Source: Ceratorhiza oryzae-sativae (lineage: Eukaryota > Basidiomycota > Agaricomycetes > Cantharellales > Ceratobasidiaceae). Taken from it: DNA of 64,000 nt. Below are positions 23,776 through 36,279 of this stretch, piece by piece (the stretch's first letter is position 1; each line of letters begins with the position of its first letter). The notes beneath the pieces were generated by a model that worked only from the letters and a program-made list of their open reading frames with translations, was not told the origin of the DNA and did no database searches. The stretch spans positions 310,001 through 374,000 of the forward strand of contig JARWMV010000241.1 in NCBI GenBank assembly GCA_030998015.1, in the 5' to 3' direction. Made by a program: the position numbers and the translations under genes.

Positions 23776-26700
23776 TGCATGGAATCTATTTGTGATGTCG
23801 AATGACGCGGTCACGTACTCGCATGCGCCTTCATGAGAATGACGCTCCTGTCACTTGGGAATGACGTCGATCAGGGATAATCACAAACGCATTCCGCAGA
23901 AACCCCACAGAGCTAATTTAGCCATAGGATGAATACGCATATAATCACCATCGAAGGAGTGTGCCATAATAGAGCTGTGACTATCTCACCTGAACCGTGG
24001 TGATAAAACCAGGTCACCGATCACCTAGTGCATTTTTGCGCATATAAGATTAATCCTCATCGTAGTTTTGGGAGAGTCACATACACGGAACCCACCGAAA
24101 CACGTGTGAATCTCACGCGTCATGATCCCAATATGCTAATTGCATTCCTCCGCGCCATAAGAACCAGCGCAGGATGGCGAAGCTTGCATGGTTGACATCA
24201 GCTTAGCTCCGTGTAAAATGAAGCTTGAAACCGGGAGTTATTGGCACGGCTGGCAACGGGGATAGGGCCATTCGCGAGGAGCGTTGGACGAACGTTGAGC
24301 AGATCGTTGTACGCTTGCTTAACGCTCCACTGAATTGATTTGTAATCAAAGCGCCGTTCAAAGTTCCGTTCAACGCTCCGTGCAATCGTCCCCGTGAAGG
24401 TGAACACTCTGTTCCCTACACATCTACGGAAACCTTAGCAACTCTTGCTATCACGTGGCCTGTTTCCAGTTGGAATCCACCATGATCGAGCCTTGTGTGC
24501 GGTAGAATTGCGTATTCACGCTGCTCGACTAGTACAACGTGATCCGTTGAGTATAATATCCTGTAGTCGTATAAACATTGACCAGCGCACTTTCCCTCAA
24601 CCCTTTCCAGGCCTTTGATGGGCGCACCCATACTCATCAAAATGTTTCCAACGGCTCCCACACAAATCCAAATAATTTCTGTCCTGATCATCAAACGACT
24701 ACGCAATCGAAGCTCCCACGACTTCATGTCGACAAGTCTCGTACACTCGCAGCTTGCGTCTCCACCGCTTATCCTAACCAAGCCTCGTGGAACGTGTTTC
24801 TGCGCATGTGGTAATTTGCTTTGCCTGGCACATCTATCCTAGTCTGCGAAATATCTTTTGGCTGTTATATGTTCGAATTCGATCTAGCGGTGGGTTGACC
24901 GCTCCAGCCGTGCCTTGAGGGTTCCTACAAACAACAAAACTGGATACCAGCAAAGGAACAAGGTAGCCCTATTAGCCTCTGAGATCCAGGTATCTTTGTG
25001 CATTCCGCCAGCCACCTTACCCTTTCATCTCGTTTGCCACCGTTGACGTTAAGCGACTCGTGCTAAAACTTGGATTGGTTACTCCATTACCGTATGCAAG
25101 GGGATACTCGAATGTTGTCTTTCGTTCCAAAGCCAAAACACCGATACGTATTTCGCTCTGTTCAAACGAAGATATCGCCCAAGGATGGTGTTGTAAAAGA
25201 TTAGAGAGAAAAGAAGCTACGTTTAACTACATGGGAACAGGGTATCATCATAAGACATATTTTTCCTCGGCTATGGAGCGAGGCTGGGACTACACAGGAG
25301 CCGGCTAACTGCCCACCCCCCATTCTGTCACCCTTTATAACCTGAGCGGCGCGACTATTGACTATGTTTTAATAGATCACCTGGAAGGTATACTAAACTA
25401 CCAGCTGCGTAGTAGTTCTGGCATCTATCTTCACAAATTGCATCTACCCTGTTTGTCTCTGTTCTCCTCTGCTCACCTACGTTTATGTTATGTGCCACTG
25501 GAGGAGAGCTAAAACGAAGCCAACAAGACACAATACTATTAGAAGTTTACGGCAGCACAGTGAAAGAAACCCCGCCCAGCGGCGGGTGGCTGCGTGGAAA
25601 GTGCTGAGGGTTCTACACAAACGGTATTAGTGATATCTAACCGTTCTCGAGGTAGCGCCAGGACAACTTTGGCAAAGTAGCGTATGCGAGAATTCATGGA
25701 CGAGCGAAAGAAACGAAGGCGGAACGCCATCCAGAACGTGAGGCCGCTCGCACAAAACTATGTGTTAAATCGGCCCAGATGGACATGGTTTCAGCTCGGG
25801 CGAAAGGCACGTCTGCTAGTTGGAACTTGTTGGAGAACTGTGTCTAGCTAAGCTAAACGATCATCAGTAGCATCTGCTAGCTAACTCTAGCGAGAGCTCG
25901 TTCAGCTTAGCTAGAACTCCGGTTCTAGCTAGCAAATCGGCTTTTACCGAGAGCTGCCCAGCTGAAGGTTTATTTGGCAAATGATTGGGCGGTGTTTCGG
26001 AGCCCGCTCAGGCGATATTGCGTGCTGGGTCGCGTCATGCTATTGTGTGATGGCTAAGGAAGCAGAACACGGTAAGGGAACTGGAGAGACACAGTGGGTG
26101 GGCGTTTCTCCACGCCATGCCATTATTACTGAGAACCTATCCCCTTAGTTGCGTTCTGACTTTGCATCTACGGCCAACTTACCAACAACCAGGCATGCTG
26201 AAAAAATTTGTATTCGATTATCAAACGCGAATGCCAATTTGAATTCAGAGAATGGCCAAGGTGCAGCCCTACAGAGACCGATGGATAAGAAAAACCAAAG
26301 GCAGACTGCGTAAAGGTTCGGAGGGCAGTAGGAAGGCCAATCGAGCAGGCAATCCTATACCAAGGTGAAGATAGAGCCGCGGTTGCCGAGGCTGGGTCAT
26401 GAGCGAAGAGCGACGGCTGTAAAAGTCGACACTGCCGCGTTGTCAGAGCCGAGCATCGAGTATCAGACGGACGGCGGTGATCGAGGTAGGAGACCTAGTG
26501 GTAGAAACTTCACTCACAAGACCGTCGTCGAAGTAGATATAGTTTAGCCACCCAACAAAGGAACAAATCAGTGACCGACCAACGATTCACTTCGGACCTT
26601 CCTATCCTTGGGCCCATTGTGGCGAGTGAAAAACTCAATAAGGACGCACAGTACTCACATGACGGCCCAGAATATAATAAATTCTGGGCGGCTGTTAGGT

Positions 26701-29278
26701 CCGAAACATTGTAGAAAACGGAGAACGCCATGAGAGAGCGTAGGGGTGAAAGGTATGAGGGAAAGATTGGTAACCCTTGAGGCTCATGTGTTATGTTGTA
26801 TTTTCCTCTCCTGTACACAGTTGTCGCAATCTGGGTTACTTCATTGTCGTCTATTTTACGGATTTTAACGGGTTTCCTATGCCTTAGATACATCATTTAG
26901 CTGCAGTCCTGTAATAATCAGTACCTAAACTATGAACGCGCACTATGCTGGCTCGGCTGTAAGTGTGAAGCCCCTTCAGCATGAATTGAAATATCGGAAA
27001 AAAACCATATGCTAACCAAGCCAGTCGCTCCACCGCTAGCCTAGAGTTTGAAATTTCAGTATAATGGTCTCTAGAAGTATCCCTCCTACCAACTGTAATG
27101 TTCAACCGATACGGCCGCTAGCAGTATAGAATTCAAAGTAGACGTTAACAATGTCTGGGAACATTTTCAGGTTCAACAAGGCAATGGTGTAGATACCCGT
27201 CGTAATACTGTACTCACAAATGGATGGGACAAAAGAGGGCACAACAAGCCCCAAGCAACATTTTATGCAAACGAAACTGGCGTTCCATAGAATCTATGCT
27301 CACGAACGAATTTACACCGGACTGAGGCGGACAACAGTGCATCATTTGAATAGCTTGTACTGAGGAATAGCGGCGCTTTGAACCACCCGTCGAGGGCGGT
27401 CCATCTGATATCGTATTTCTTATCATCAGCCAGCGCTACGTTGCATTACCCCCACACGCGAGCACCGCTCGAAAGAGCGCCGAACAGTCCGCATATACAC
27501 CATAGAGGGCCGAGAACAGGATACACGTTGTATGGAAGGAGCCGGGGCGCGAGCTTAACACAAATTGAGGGTCTGGACGTCAGGGGGGCATAGGCTCGTC
27601 CGATTGGCAACGAGGACCCGGTAGGCCTTAGGGGATAGTAGGCGCGAGGCGCAGGAGATACCAAGGCTCCTTTTCTCCTTCCTCTACCCCTATGTATGGT
27701 CCACATACGCCACGGGCTTCGTAGACGTATAAACAAGATTAAAAATAAATAAATAAAATCCCCACACGCGACGTCACCCTAGCTGCAACCGTATTCAAAT
27801 ATCTCCTACGTATATCAACAGATGTCACTCTTATACCCACGTCGCCTCCAACACAAGGCGGAGGCTTTGCCTATGGAAGCGTATCCATAATACTCGTCGT
27901 ACGCCTTCCCAAGGAGTAAATCTAAAGGATAAATTCGGAATTTGGTTTCCAAATCAATTGGTCACAATGCAGATCACATATACCCGCCCACCACTCCCTA
28001 ACTGCTTGTCTGGGATGGTTTGCATTAAACTCGACTATCTTATACAGTCTAGTCCTATGTGACGTGCTACTGATCCACACATTCATCACCGATTCGGAGT
28101 TTGATCGATCCCGAAGTTAAAAAAGCACATGTCACAATGATACCTACATTAAGACCAGCTGAGGTCAAATGGAAACGGTGCGCTCAATCGGAAGTTATAA
28201 CTGAAAAACGATGATCCTGTACTAGCCTCGTGGGAGATGTACGTCCGTGTATTGCCTCTTTCAATAAGCTAGGTCTAACTTTTTGAGAAAAGCCAACAAC
28301 GGCGGTCGAATGGGATCGGCCCGGGCGATGGCGGTCACACTTACGAGAGCACGATCATATGGGATAGAAGAGCCCAGCTTCTATGCAGCACAAGCCGCAA
28401 ACATGGCTCCAAACATTGATTCGAACCTCATTAAATGGCACACCAGGCAACGGCTACGCAAACTACTTTATGAACCAGACCACCATTCCGCTTATAAGCA
28501 GCGACTGGTTATCTGGAGGGTTCATTCTGAATATTGAGCGATCCACAAGCTAATAACAAGGTACACCCCCCAACACCGTCGAGGAGTATGGTTAAGGGCC
28601 ATTTGCTAACTCCCATCTTGCCTTTACATTTGTGATGACTGCTAGTGCATATGGTCATTACGATACCCTATTTCGCTCACGACCCCCTAGGCTCCCTGAT
28701 TAGTTACGGCAATCCCATCTAAATATGTGATGGAACTCATTCGGAACAACAGACGATGGTCCCGAAACACAGGATGCGCGATGATCGTCTGGGATCAGAC
28801 TGCCTGGGTTGCGTCCACAAACATACAGCCAAATAGAACAGTCGAACGATGTTCTCCCCTGTTCAAGAAATCATTCGCTATAGTCCTTCGAAAGACGCCC
28901 GATTGGTTTTATATCATACCCAAAGCCAGATGTGAGCTGTGGCCCTTTTATTTTTCAACTTGACAGGCTGCGACCTCAACCCGATTCTTGACACACCTGG
29001 CCGACTTATGTATTGTCTGGTGAGGACCAGGTCTCAACCTTAGATATAAGTGTTTAAAATATTGCCGCTAGCCTTTTACGTGGTTGCCGGTTTATGCTAC
29101 CTGTGATCCATGATGATGCCACCCTTCGATGACATCACGTGATAGTAGTGCATACACTAGGACCCGGAAATCTCACGGCTTTTCACCTGATTGGCTTTTG
29201 TGCTTACCGAAAAGTCGTGACCAGATGTTTCTTTTATAATCTCCCCACCTAGAGTCGATGTTCATCTAGTTACTCCTC
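23776..29278. other. Long gene-poor interval (about 5.5 kb)
   Basis: Many short open frames, none with recognisable motifs or joinable exons. The longest, 24781-24416 on the minus strand (121 codons), has no family resemblance that I can see. A segment near 24280-24390 repeats CGTTCAA/AACGCTCC words. A GCTAGC-rich inverted repeat is listed separately. The last ~250 bp are the transcription-factor promoter. This may be degraded repeat DNA. Confidence 0.45.
25908..25931. repeat. Perfect 10-bp stem, 4-base loop inverted repeat
   Basis: TAGCTAGAAC, loop TCCG, GTTCTAGCTA. It sits in a 100-bp stretch full of AGCT/CTAG words (25845-25945). It could be a small foldback element end, a terminator-like hairpin or a recombination footprint; no gene is adjacent. 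Confidence 0.7.
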
Positions 29279-32065
29279 ATGCATTCGACCAGCGCTGGTT
29301 CGTCCAAGAAAAGGGGCCACTACGCTACCCGTGCTTGCAACGGTTGTCGTCGCCGTCGTTGCAAATGTGACGGGGTTCATCCGACTTGTGGCACCTGCAC
29401 ATTCTACGTATGACCAAATGCCTCCTTGAAAGGGTTAAGCTCACGTACTTTACAGGGGCATGAAGTAGTATCCTTCTCGTTTTCTTCGGTTGAAGAGCAC
29501 TGACTAGACTCGTAATAGTGCACATGGAGTCGAGAGGACGACGCTAGACGCCCTGCAACCAAGCAGCTTGTTGAAACACTGCGCACCAAGATTCAAGTCC
29601 TCGAGGCTGAGGTCGCTCGTCTACAGGCACAGGCCAATGTCGGTGAGGCAGTGATGCCTCTTCCTGGGAGCGCGTTTTATCCAACCGGGAGCTGGAACCA
29701 ACCAGAAGCCGTTGGACGGCTCCCCGAGGGCTCCATCGATTCAAACACCCTAATACCGGCCTCTCTTCCTGTGGTAACTGGTATTGAACATTGTTAGATT
29801 TTTCTCCTCATCGTGTGGTTTGTGCAAGCTGATAGGTAGTTTTGTTGCTTCCAACGCCCTTTTCCTCAGCATCGCTTGACTCTCAAAGCGACTTACCATA
29901 TACGGAATACCCTCCAACGAATGTTGTTAGTCGTTATGTATCTCAGCCTACTTACGAGTACATACACGAGATCAACACGTCGATCCCGATTGAAGAGCTG
30001 CCTGAGGGAGCGCGGCTGAGTCTTATCTGTGACTGGAATCGTCATCTCCCCAGCGAGACTCAACTTTCAAGACATGAGCATGATCTATTGATCCAACGCT
30101 TTTTTGCTTACCAAGTCGTTTGGCTCTTTCCGTTGGTCCAGGACGTGTTTTTGCACAACATGCTTTACGCCGTCACCCAAGCATCATCTATGGATATCCC
30201 AATGCCTTATTATTCACCCGTTTTGCATTGCTCAATCCTTGCGTTTGCTACCGCCCTCTCTGATGACCCCAAGATACGGTCCGAAGCCGTTCGAGACAAG
30301 TTCGCAGCCAAGGCAAAGCAGCTGTTGGACAATGATTTCGCTCGCCCAGCACCTTGCTTAGTACAAGCGCTTGCTATTCTTGCTGAGTATTGTTGTGGGA
30401 TCGGGGAGCGCGACGCAGGATACATGTACCTAGGTCGGCCCGCACTTAATCATGCCGATGCTTAACTGAACCTATTTAGGAATGAGCGCACGGGCTGCGC
30501 AAGCTAGTAAGGATGTTAATTCGCACCAGATACTCGTGGCCAACATATTGCAGTTGGTTTATTTGTCGAGAACCAGCCAGGGGCGGCAATCCCAGCTGGG
30601 GTGCCTCTTGAGCCGATGGTTCGCGGCTGGATCTCCTGGTCACTCTTCTCTCAAGGTAAGGTTTGGGTGCTGTGCCGAAGAGGTGGGATGAAGCCTCACC
30701 TGATTGGATAGATAAACTTATGGTAGACCAACTAGCCTTTCGATATATGTAGCTTACAAGTCAATAGGCGCTCGAATACGGCAGAAGCTACGACGTCCCA
30801 CCACCACCGCCAGGAGCTACGCTTCCGGTCGTTGATCCAGAGTTTGATAGTCGACCGTGGCTACCGTTATTGCCACAACCCCCGGCAGGAGCCGACGCTA
30901 CCCCCAATCGTACAACTCTGGTGTTTCGCGAAAGTTGCAAGCTTATGGTTATATTGACCCGAATCATAGACATTTTGTAACCGTTTCTAACCCGCGATTG
31001 CTTCATGCTTCTGACCCCATTTTACTAGCGTTAATGATCCAGGTCCAAACGGTGTCCCAGAAGATAACACCGTAATCACTTTGCAGTATGTTAATTGTTT
31101 GCCATCTTGGACAGCAATGCTGAATCGAAGCGTTCGTAGCCTGCAACTCGATACATGGTTCAATAATTTACCTCGGGAAATGCTTATTTCAGCTCGCTCC
31201 AATTCGACGCCGCTGCCGCATGTGATCATGATCAATATTTGCTATTGGTGGGCATTGATGTACCTCCACCGGCCGTTTTATCAACTCGGCCAAACCCTGG
31301 GTCATGCGAATCGTGACGCCCAACTGTTCGCTGATCTTTCCATCAAAATGTGTGATCGGGGTGCGCAGAAAATTGTTCAGCTGATCAAGATGTTCGACCA
31401 AGCCTATGGCATGCGTTATTTCCCTCGCAAGATGCTCCAGGTAGTGTAAGTGGTCTCATAATATTTACCATAGCTGATCCCCTCCCCAGATCATTATTAC
31501 ATGCGGAACTACACTCTTACTTCAGACTGCCACAACTTCCGAGTCGGCGATCAAGAAGCGCTCGGTGGCTCAAGAGGGCATAAACGTTTGCCTTCGTGCA
31601 CTCGGGAGATCGCCTCTACTTGGTCTTGCGCAGCAAAATTGGTCGAGCAGCTTGAAGCGCCATTGTCGGAGCAACTCCGTCAACCGTGCGCGGATCCCCT
31701 CTTTTTAAACAGAATACTGCTGAGACATCTTTAGATCCGTTGGGTCATCGTCAGTGTCTCCGACATATCCAGCAGACGCCTCTGCCGAGCATGAGCTCGA
31801 TGATCAGGAAGTCTCGAACTTATTCTATCGATTTGTTCACGAATGGAACAGGGACGAGCCTGGGAGCCCCTACAGCTCTGGCCTCCATTCCCAAGAATCC
31901 TCGCCAATGCTGTCATCTGCATACACGACTTTAGGAGAACCTCCCGGCGAACCGTTGAGTCAGGTGAGCTGGGACCAGGCTCAGTACCCAACGAGTCCGT
32001 TATCCCATCATGGTGTCCTGGCACCCCAGTTACCAGGAGATCCGTTTGGCGAGCGGGGGCTATAG
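29279..32065 (+). CDS. Zn2Cys6 fungal transcription factor with fungal_trans domain (one frame break)
   Basis: Ten exons: 29279-29407, 29456-29464 (9 nt), 29519-29780, 29840-30433, 30481-30507, 30554-30660, 30768-30976, 31029-31440, 31490-31685, 31735-32065. Sum 2276 bp, one short of 759 codons. The N-terminal zinc cluster is CNGCRRRRCKCDGVHPTCGTC, six Cys with basic spacer. A basic linker (WSREDDARRPATKQL) and coiled coil (LRTKIQVLEAEVARLQAQ) follow. The middle homology region runs from LLIQRFFAYQVVWLFPLVQ, through AILAEYCCGIGERDAGYMY and GWISWSLFSQ, to YWWALMYLHRPFY. The acidic, Pro/Ser-rich C-terminus may be the activation region. The frame breaks at GGG 31604-31606; one extra G would restore a continuous reading (RAL-G-EIASTW). 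Architecture resembles NIT4-type nitrogen regulators, but the target is unknown. Confidence 0.85.
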
Positions 32066-32458
32066 CAAACAATAGCGGAGTGAATGATATGTAATGTGGA
32101 TGGTTTGTATCCCAGTCCGGCGCTGGCTACATGCAGATTGGTTGTGTTGACTCGCAGTATGTTGCATTACGCTGCCTGGGATGATGATAATCGCATCTTC
32201 TATTTAACACTTGATACGTTGTTTTAATGAGCAAATAATCCAGTAGGATAACGAGGTGTGTGCATATTATGTCATAATGACGCATATACGATACGATTAA
32301 TCAATCAAACCCTTGACCAATCCTGAACGAATAAACAAAAAATATCCAAAAGCAACTGGTGAAAGAGAAATGGATACGCATACAACGGATAACCGAAAAA
32401 ATACACGGGCATGGGCAGTAAAACATAAGAGCCGGAGAATATGTTACAATCGTGTCGT
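32066..32458. other. Convergent 3' flanks
   Basis: About 390 bp between the 3' ends of the transcription factor (+) and the coiled-coil gene (-). AT-rich, with no coding signal; both terminators should lie here. Confidence 0.6.
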
Positions 32459-35400
32459 TCAGTAAAGGTCAGGTTTCGTCATAAGTTCGGTCAGAGAGCG
32501 AGCGACAGCGCCCACAGCCTCCTTGACCTTGTCTCGTTCGATTCGTCAATGCGGGCCATCCAACGGCCCTCAAACTTGTCCGAGTGCCATCGGAGCATGG
32601 CATTTCTGAGTCTCTCTTTGCGAGACTTGTCCTGGGAATGGAGAGGAGAAAGTAGGAAAGCACCAACTGCTTGTGGAGTAATGGACTCGGGTCCAGAAGG
32701 GATTTGTAACATGGGCCAGGGAATGTTTCGGAACGTGATGGGCTGGTTGGAAGACGCAACGCTGAGGGCGGACCATCGAAGCTCGTACGAATTCCAGGCA
32801 TCGACGACGGAGACGGAAGTGTCGGATCGAAGCGGTGGACGAGCACGTTCATGTTGAGCCTCTGCCCAGCGTCGTTGCCTTCGTTCCTCTTGTTCCTGCC
32901 TCTCCCGACGTTCTCGCTCCATGCGGGCACGTTCCTCTCGATCCCTCTTCTCGGCGGCCTCCCTGAGCCTGGCTTCCTCTGCGCGTTCGCGCGCACGGCG
33001 CTCTTCCTCTTGCCGACGTCGTTCCTTTGCAAGGAGTTCCTCGGCCACACGCCTCTCCTCTTGAGCTTGGAGTTCGGCATCCTTGCTACGCTTCTTGCCG
33101 CCAGCGCGGTCAAAGGCCTCGGCAGCGGCAGCGGCAACGGTTGCGCCCATGGCAACATCAACTCGTCGCTTGCTGGCGTCATCGTCAGCCCGGCGCTTTA
33201 TGGGTTCCTCGTCAACTCGTCGCTTCGAGCTTTCCTCTTCAGCACGAGCGCGAGCCTGATTGGGAGAAACATATACACGGGGAGGGAGAGAAGGCTCGGC
33301 CTTGGGGCTGGGTTCAGGAACAGGGCAAACAGGAGCGCGGGGCGTGCGCTCCGGGTCAAAGCTAGATGCTCGTGGGGTCTTGGCATTCATGGGGGACGCC
33401 TCTTGATCATGAATTCCATCGACAGGGGAGGTGGAGATATTGACATGAGGCGGAACAGTCAGGCCAGGTCCTGGCGTCGGTATTGTCGACTTCGGCCGTT
33501 CGGGATTGGAAGGCAAGCCAGAGCCCGAGTCGCGTGCCCGGCCGCAGGTGGCCGAGGTGCAGTATACGCAGTTGGGGATGGTTGCGGTTTGGGCGCAGGC
33601 TCTGGTGCCACCACCTCGTGGACTGACAATGCCGCCTCATGCCCAGGGGACGTGTCACGAGTAGCGTTGGATGATGCAATTGAAATTGAAGATGCGCTGC
33701 TATGCCCGACGGGCGACTGGGATCGGGGACTAGGAGTGCGTGCACGACTAGGAGCTTTCGGTCCAGGCGTGCGAACACGAGGGATAGCCGGCCGGGCTGG
33801 CTCGACGCTCGGAGTCTCGGTAGAAAAGTGGACACGGTTCTCGGATGGCTCCGAATCGACAGGGGGAACCTGGCTAGGGCGGGGTTCGGGAGAACCAATA
33901 GGGGTAGCGTCCTGTTCGAGGAACGGCGACGTCGCAGCTCGCTTGGCCTTTCGTGCAAAATCGGTTGGCTTCTGCTCCTCTACCTTGCGAAGCCGCTCCT
34001 GCATGGCCTTGAAGACACCGCCTTCGTTACTCTGTTGTTTCCGAACCTCATTCTTGACCTTTGGTTCGCTGGACTTGACCTTTTGCTCACGTCCACGATC
34101 CGGTTCGTGCGGGGCGGGCTTGCCTTCGGCTTTCGCAGCGGCCTCGGCAGCGGCACGGAGCTCCTGGAGCCGGCGGGTGATCGCGGCCTGTTCTCGTTCA
34201 AGCTTGAGCATTTCCTCTTCGAGTGAGCCTGTAGAAGTCTCAGCTCTGGGGAACCCGATCGGTGCTCTTGACGCGAGGAAGACGGGTCTCGGTGGTGGAC
34301 GCTTCCCGGGCGCGCGAGGATTCGTCCCGAACGCGGTGCTGTTCAATTCCGGCCTCATTCAACTCCCGAGACCGACGCTCGTGCTCCCGACGACGAGGTT
34401 TATCCGTTCGGGGGACGTCCTCATGGTGAGCTTCGAGGTGGCTGGGCTTCTTCCCGCCAGGCGGTGCGGGCTTGAGACATGAAACCCTGCTTGAGCTCAC
34501 TGGCGCGCTGCTGCTCGGCATAGGTGGGCGGCCGCTGGGACTCATCCTCGTGCTGCATGAAATCGAGCTCTCACGAGAGCCATGACTATGCGGCTACGCT
34601 TGGTGCGCACAGGCTTCTCCGTGAACCTCGGTGCGGTTTCGAAAGGCATGGGGGCTGGGACGGGGTTGGTCGGGGCGGCGGTAGGCACGGCGTCTGTTGG
34701 GGCAGCAATACTTCCAGAGCGGGCACGATGGAAGACAGGCCTAGCCTCAACTACAACGCTCGAGGAGCGGGTGCGCATGACATCTGGACGAAGAAGCCTC
34801 TCGTGGGACTGGTGGAGTGGATTAACCTCGGCGGTCTGGCCCAAAGTTCCTGGCCAACCCGCCGCGCGCTCCCGTTCCCGCTCCTGCTCCCGCCTCTTCT
34901 GCTCCTCCTCGGCCCGTCTGAGAGCCTGGGCACGCCTCTTTTCGTTCATCCGCTGCTCAAACGCGGCCATAATCGTGTTCATGGTCTTGTCGTCATCCGT
35001 CTGGAGTCAACCGGATCGTGATCAGATTCATCGCCGCGCTGAATTAGGCGACAAGCGTGGTTCGATACTCACCGACGTCATGTCCCTCGATTCCGAGTGG
35101 GAAGTGTGGAAGTGTTTATCGTCTCCTCGAGGCCGTGCGCTTTTGTCCGTCCTCCTGTCGCCAGCGACCTGTGTATGACAAGGCAAAAGTATGAGACTGT
35201 GTTTTTTCGGCGATTTGAAATTCATACCCTCAAACTCAGACCAGGTAGAGCTGGTCGACTTCCATAGCTCTCTCCACTCCGACTCGAGCGAGCTATCCTC
35301 GGCCTGGCCATGGCCACCTTCAACTTTTTGTCGGAAGGACATATCCTCAGCGCGTGAGACTGGTGGGGAGGAGACACGGGGGCGCGAAAAAAGGGCAAAT

Positions 35401-36279
35401 TAGCCTTGGATAGCAAACACGTGTTATGACAAATGAACATACGCGTGTTTCCGTGTTTATCCTTCCACAGCTTTTCGGTTTCCCGCCAAAGCAGGTCTAG
35501 TCGGCGGGACTCGAGCTCGAGGTTAAATGAGGGGCCGTAATGTTTGGGCGCCTTCTTGGTGTCGTGAGAATTATGGATGTGCCCGGGTGTCTCCTCGCTA
35601 TCCGAAGGTTGGCTAGAGATGGAACTAGTCGGACTGCCAGAGCCTTCAGTCAGAAACGAAGTGGATGCGCTCGTGTAGCCATCGGAGTTTGAGCGCATGG
35701 CGCGCGTTTTGAGGATATCAGCATCAGGGGGACATGAGCCTGCCCGTTCAGGGGCTCGTGGTTGCGGCTGCCCAGCCATCGGCGGGCGCATCGGATGGTC
35801 GCGGACGAAGGAATATGCGCGCCTACTCGCACTGGGCGGTGCTCCAAGCCCCGAGCTCGAACGCATAAGGTGGTCTGCGGGCGACGGGTTCCCCCGAGGA
35901 TGCGGGCTGGTCGCGGGCGGGGAGCGCACAGGGGATAAGTGGGTTCTATGCGATGTGGGCGGGTGCGCCATATCAACAGAAGGTGAAGAAGGGCACATGG
36001 GAGTCGCCTGCGACATGACTCCAGCATAGCTGATAGAGTGGTGGAATCTACGACCTGCGTAGCCATAGACATTGGAGGTGGAGGAGGGGGTGGTGGTACA
36101 AATGTCTGGGGTACGCCGCGAAGGGAAGAGCGGCGGGATGGGGTGGGGCGGTCCGGCCTGGATAGCATCTCCTTGAACGCTTGCGCAGCGTCACTCGCAG
36201 CGGGAGCAGTCCGGTGACTGGACTCTATGCCAAAGCTACTCCGGCGAAACGGCGTCGGCTCGACAATTGGCTGGTGCAT
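32459..36279 (-). CDS. Coiled-coil protein with NFKBIL1-like C-terminal domain, copy 1 (several frame breaks)
   Basis: A large minus-strand gene read in overlapping open segments. The N-terminal part (36279-35450) is Pro/Ser-rich, low complexity. A middle segment (35342-34540) contains SEWRELWKSTSSTWSEFEG and MNTIMAAFEQRMNEKRRAQA. A strongly charged Glu/Arg coiled coil covers about 33260-32850. The C-terminal domain (32760-32459) has ITFRNIPWPMLQIPSGPESI, FLLSPLHS, RLRNAMLRWHSDKFEGRW and, after a one-base break near 32540, DKVKEAVGAVARSLTELM. This last part resembles the RWHPDRF...VMGAVTALSQAL end of animal NFKBIL1. Further breaks lie near 33500, 34260, 34420, 34560 and 36040, and introns near 35400. 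I could not fix every exon. Start and N-terminal frame are uncertain. Function unknown, probably nuclear or scaffold. Confidence 0.6.

Noticed and set aside
32851..34482. 543-codon plus-strand frame opposite the coiled-coil gene
   Set aside because: It is the antisense shadow of a Glu/Arg-rich coding strand (Leu/Ser-rich, no motifs); the minus strand has the conserved C-terminal domain.
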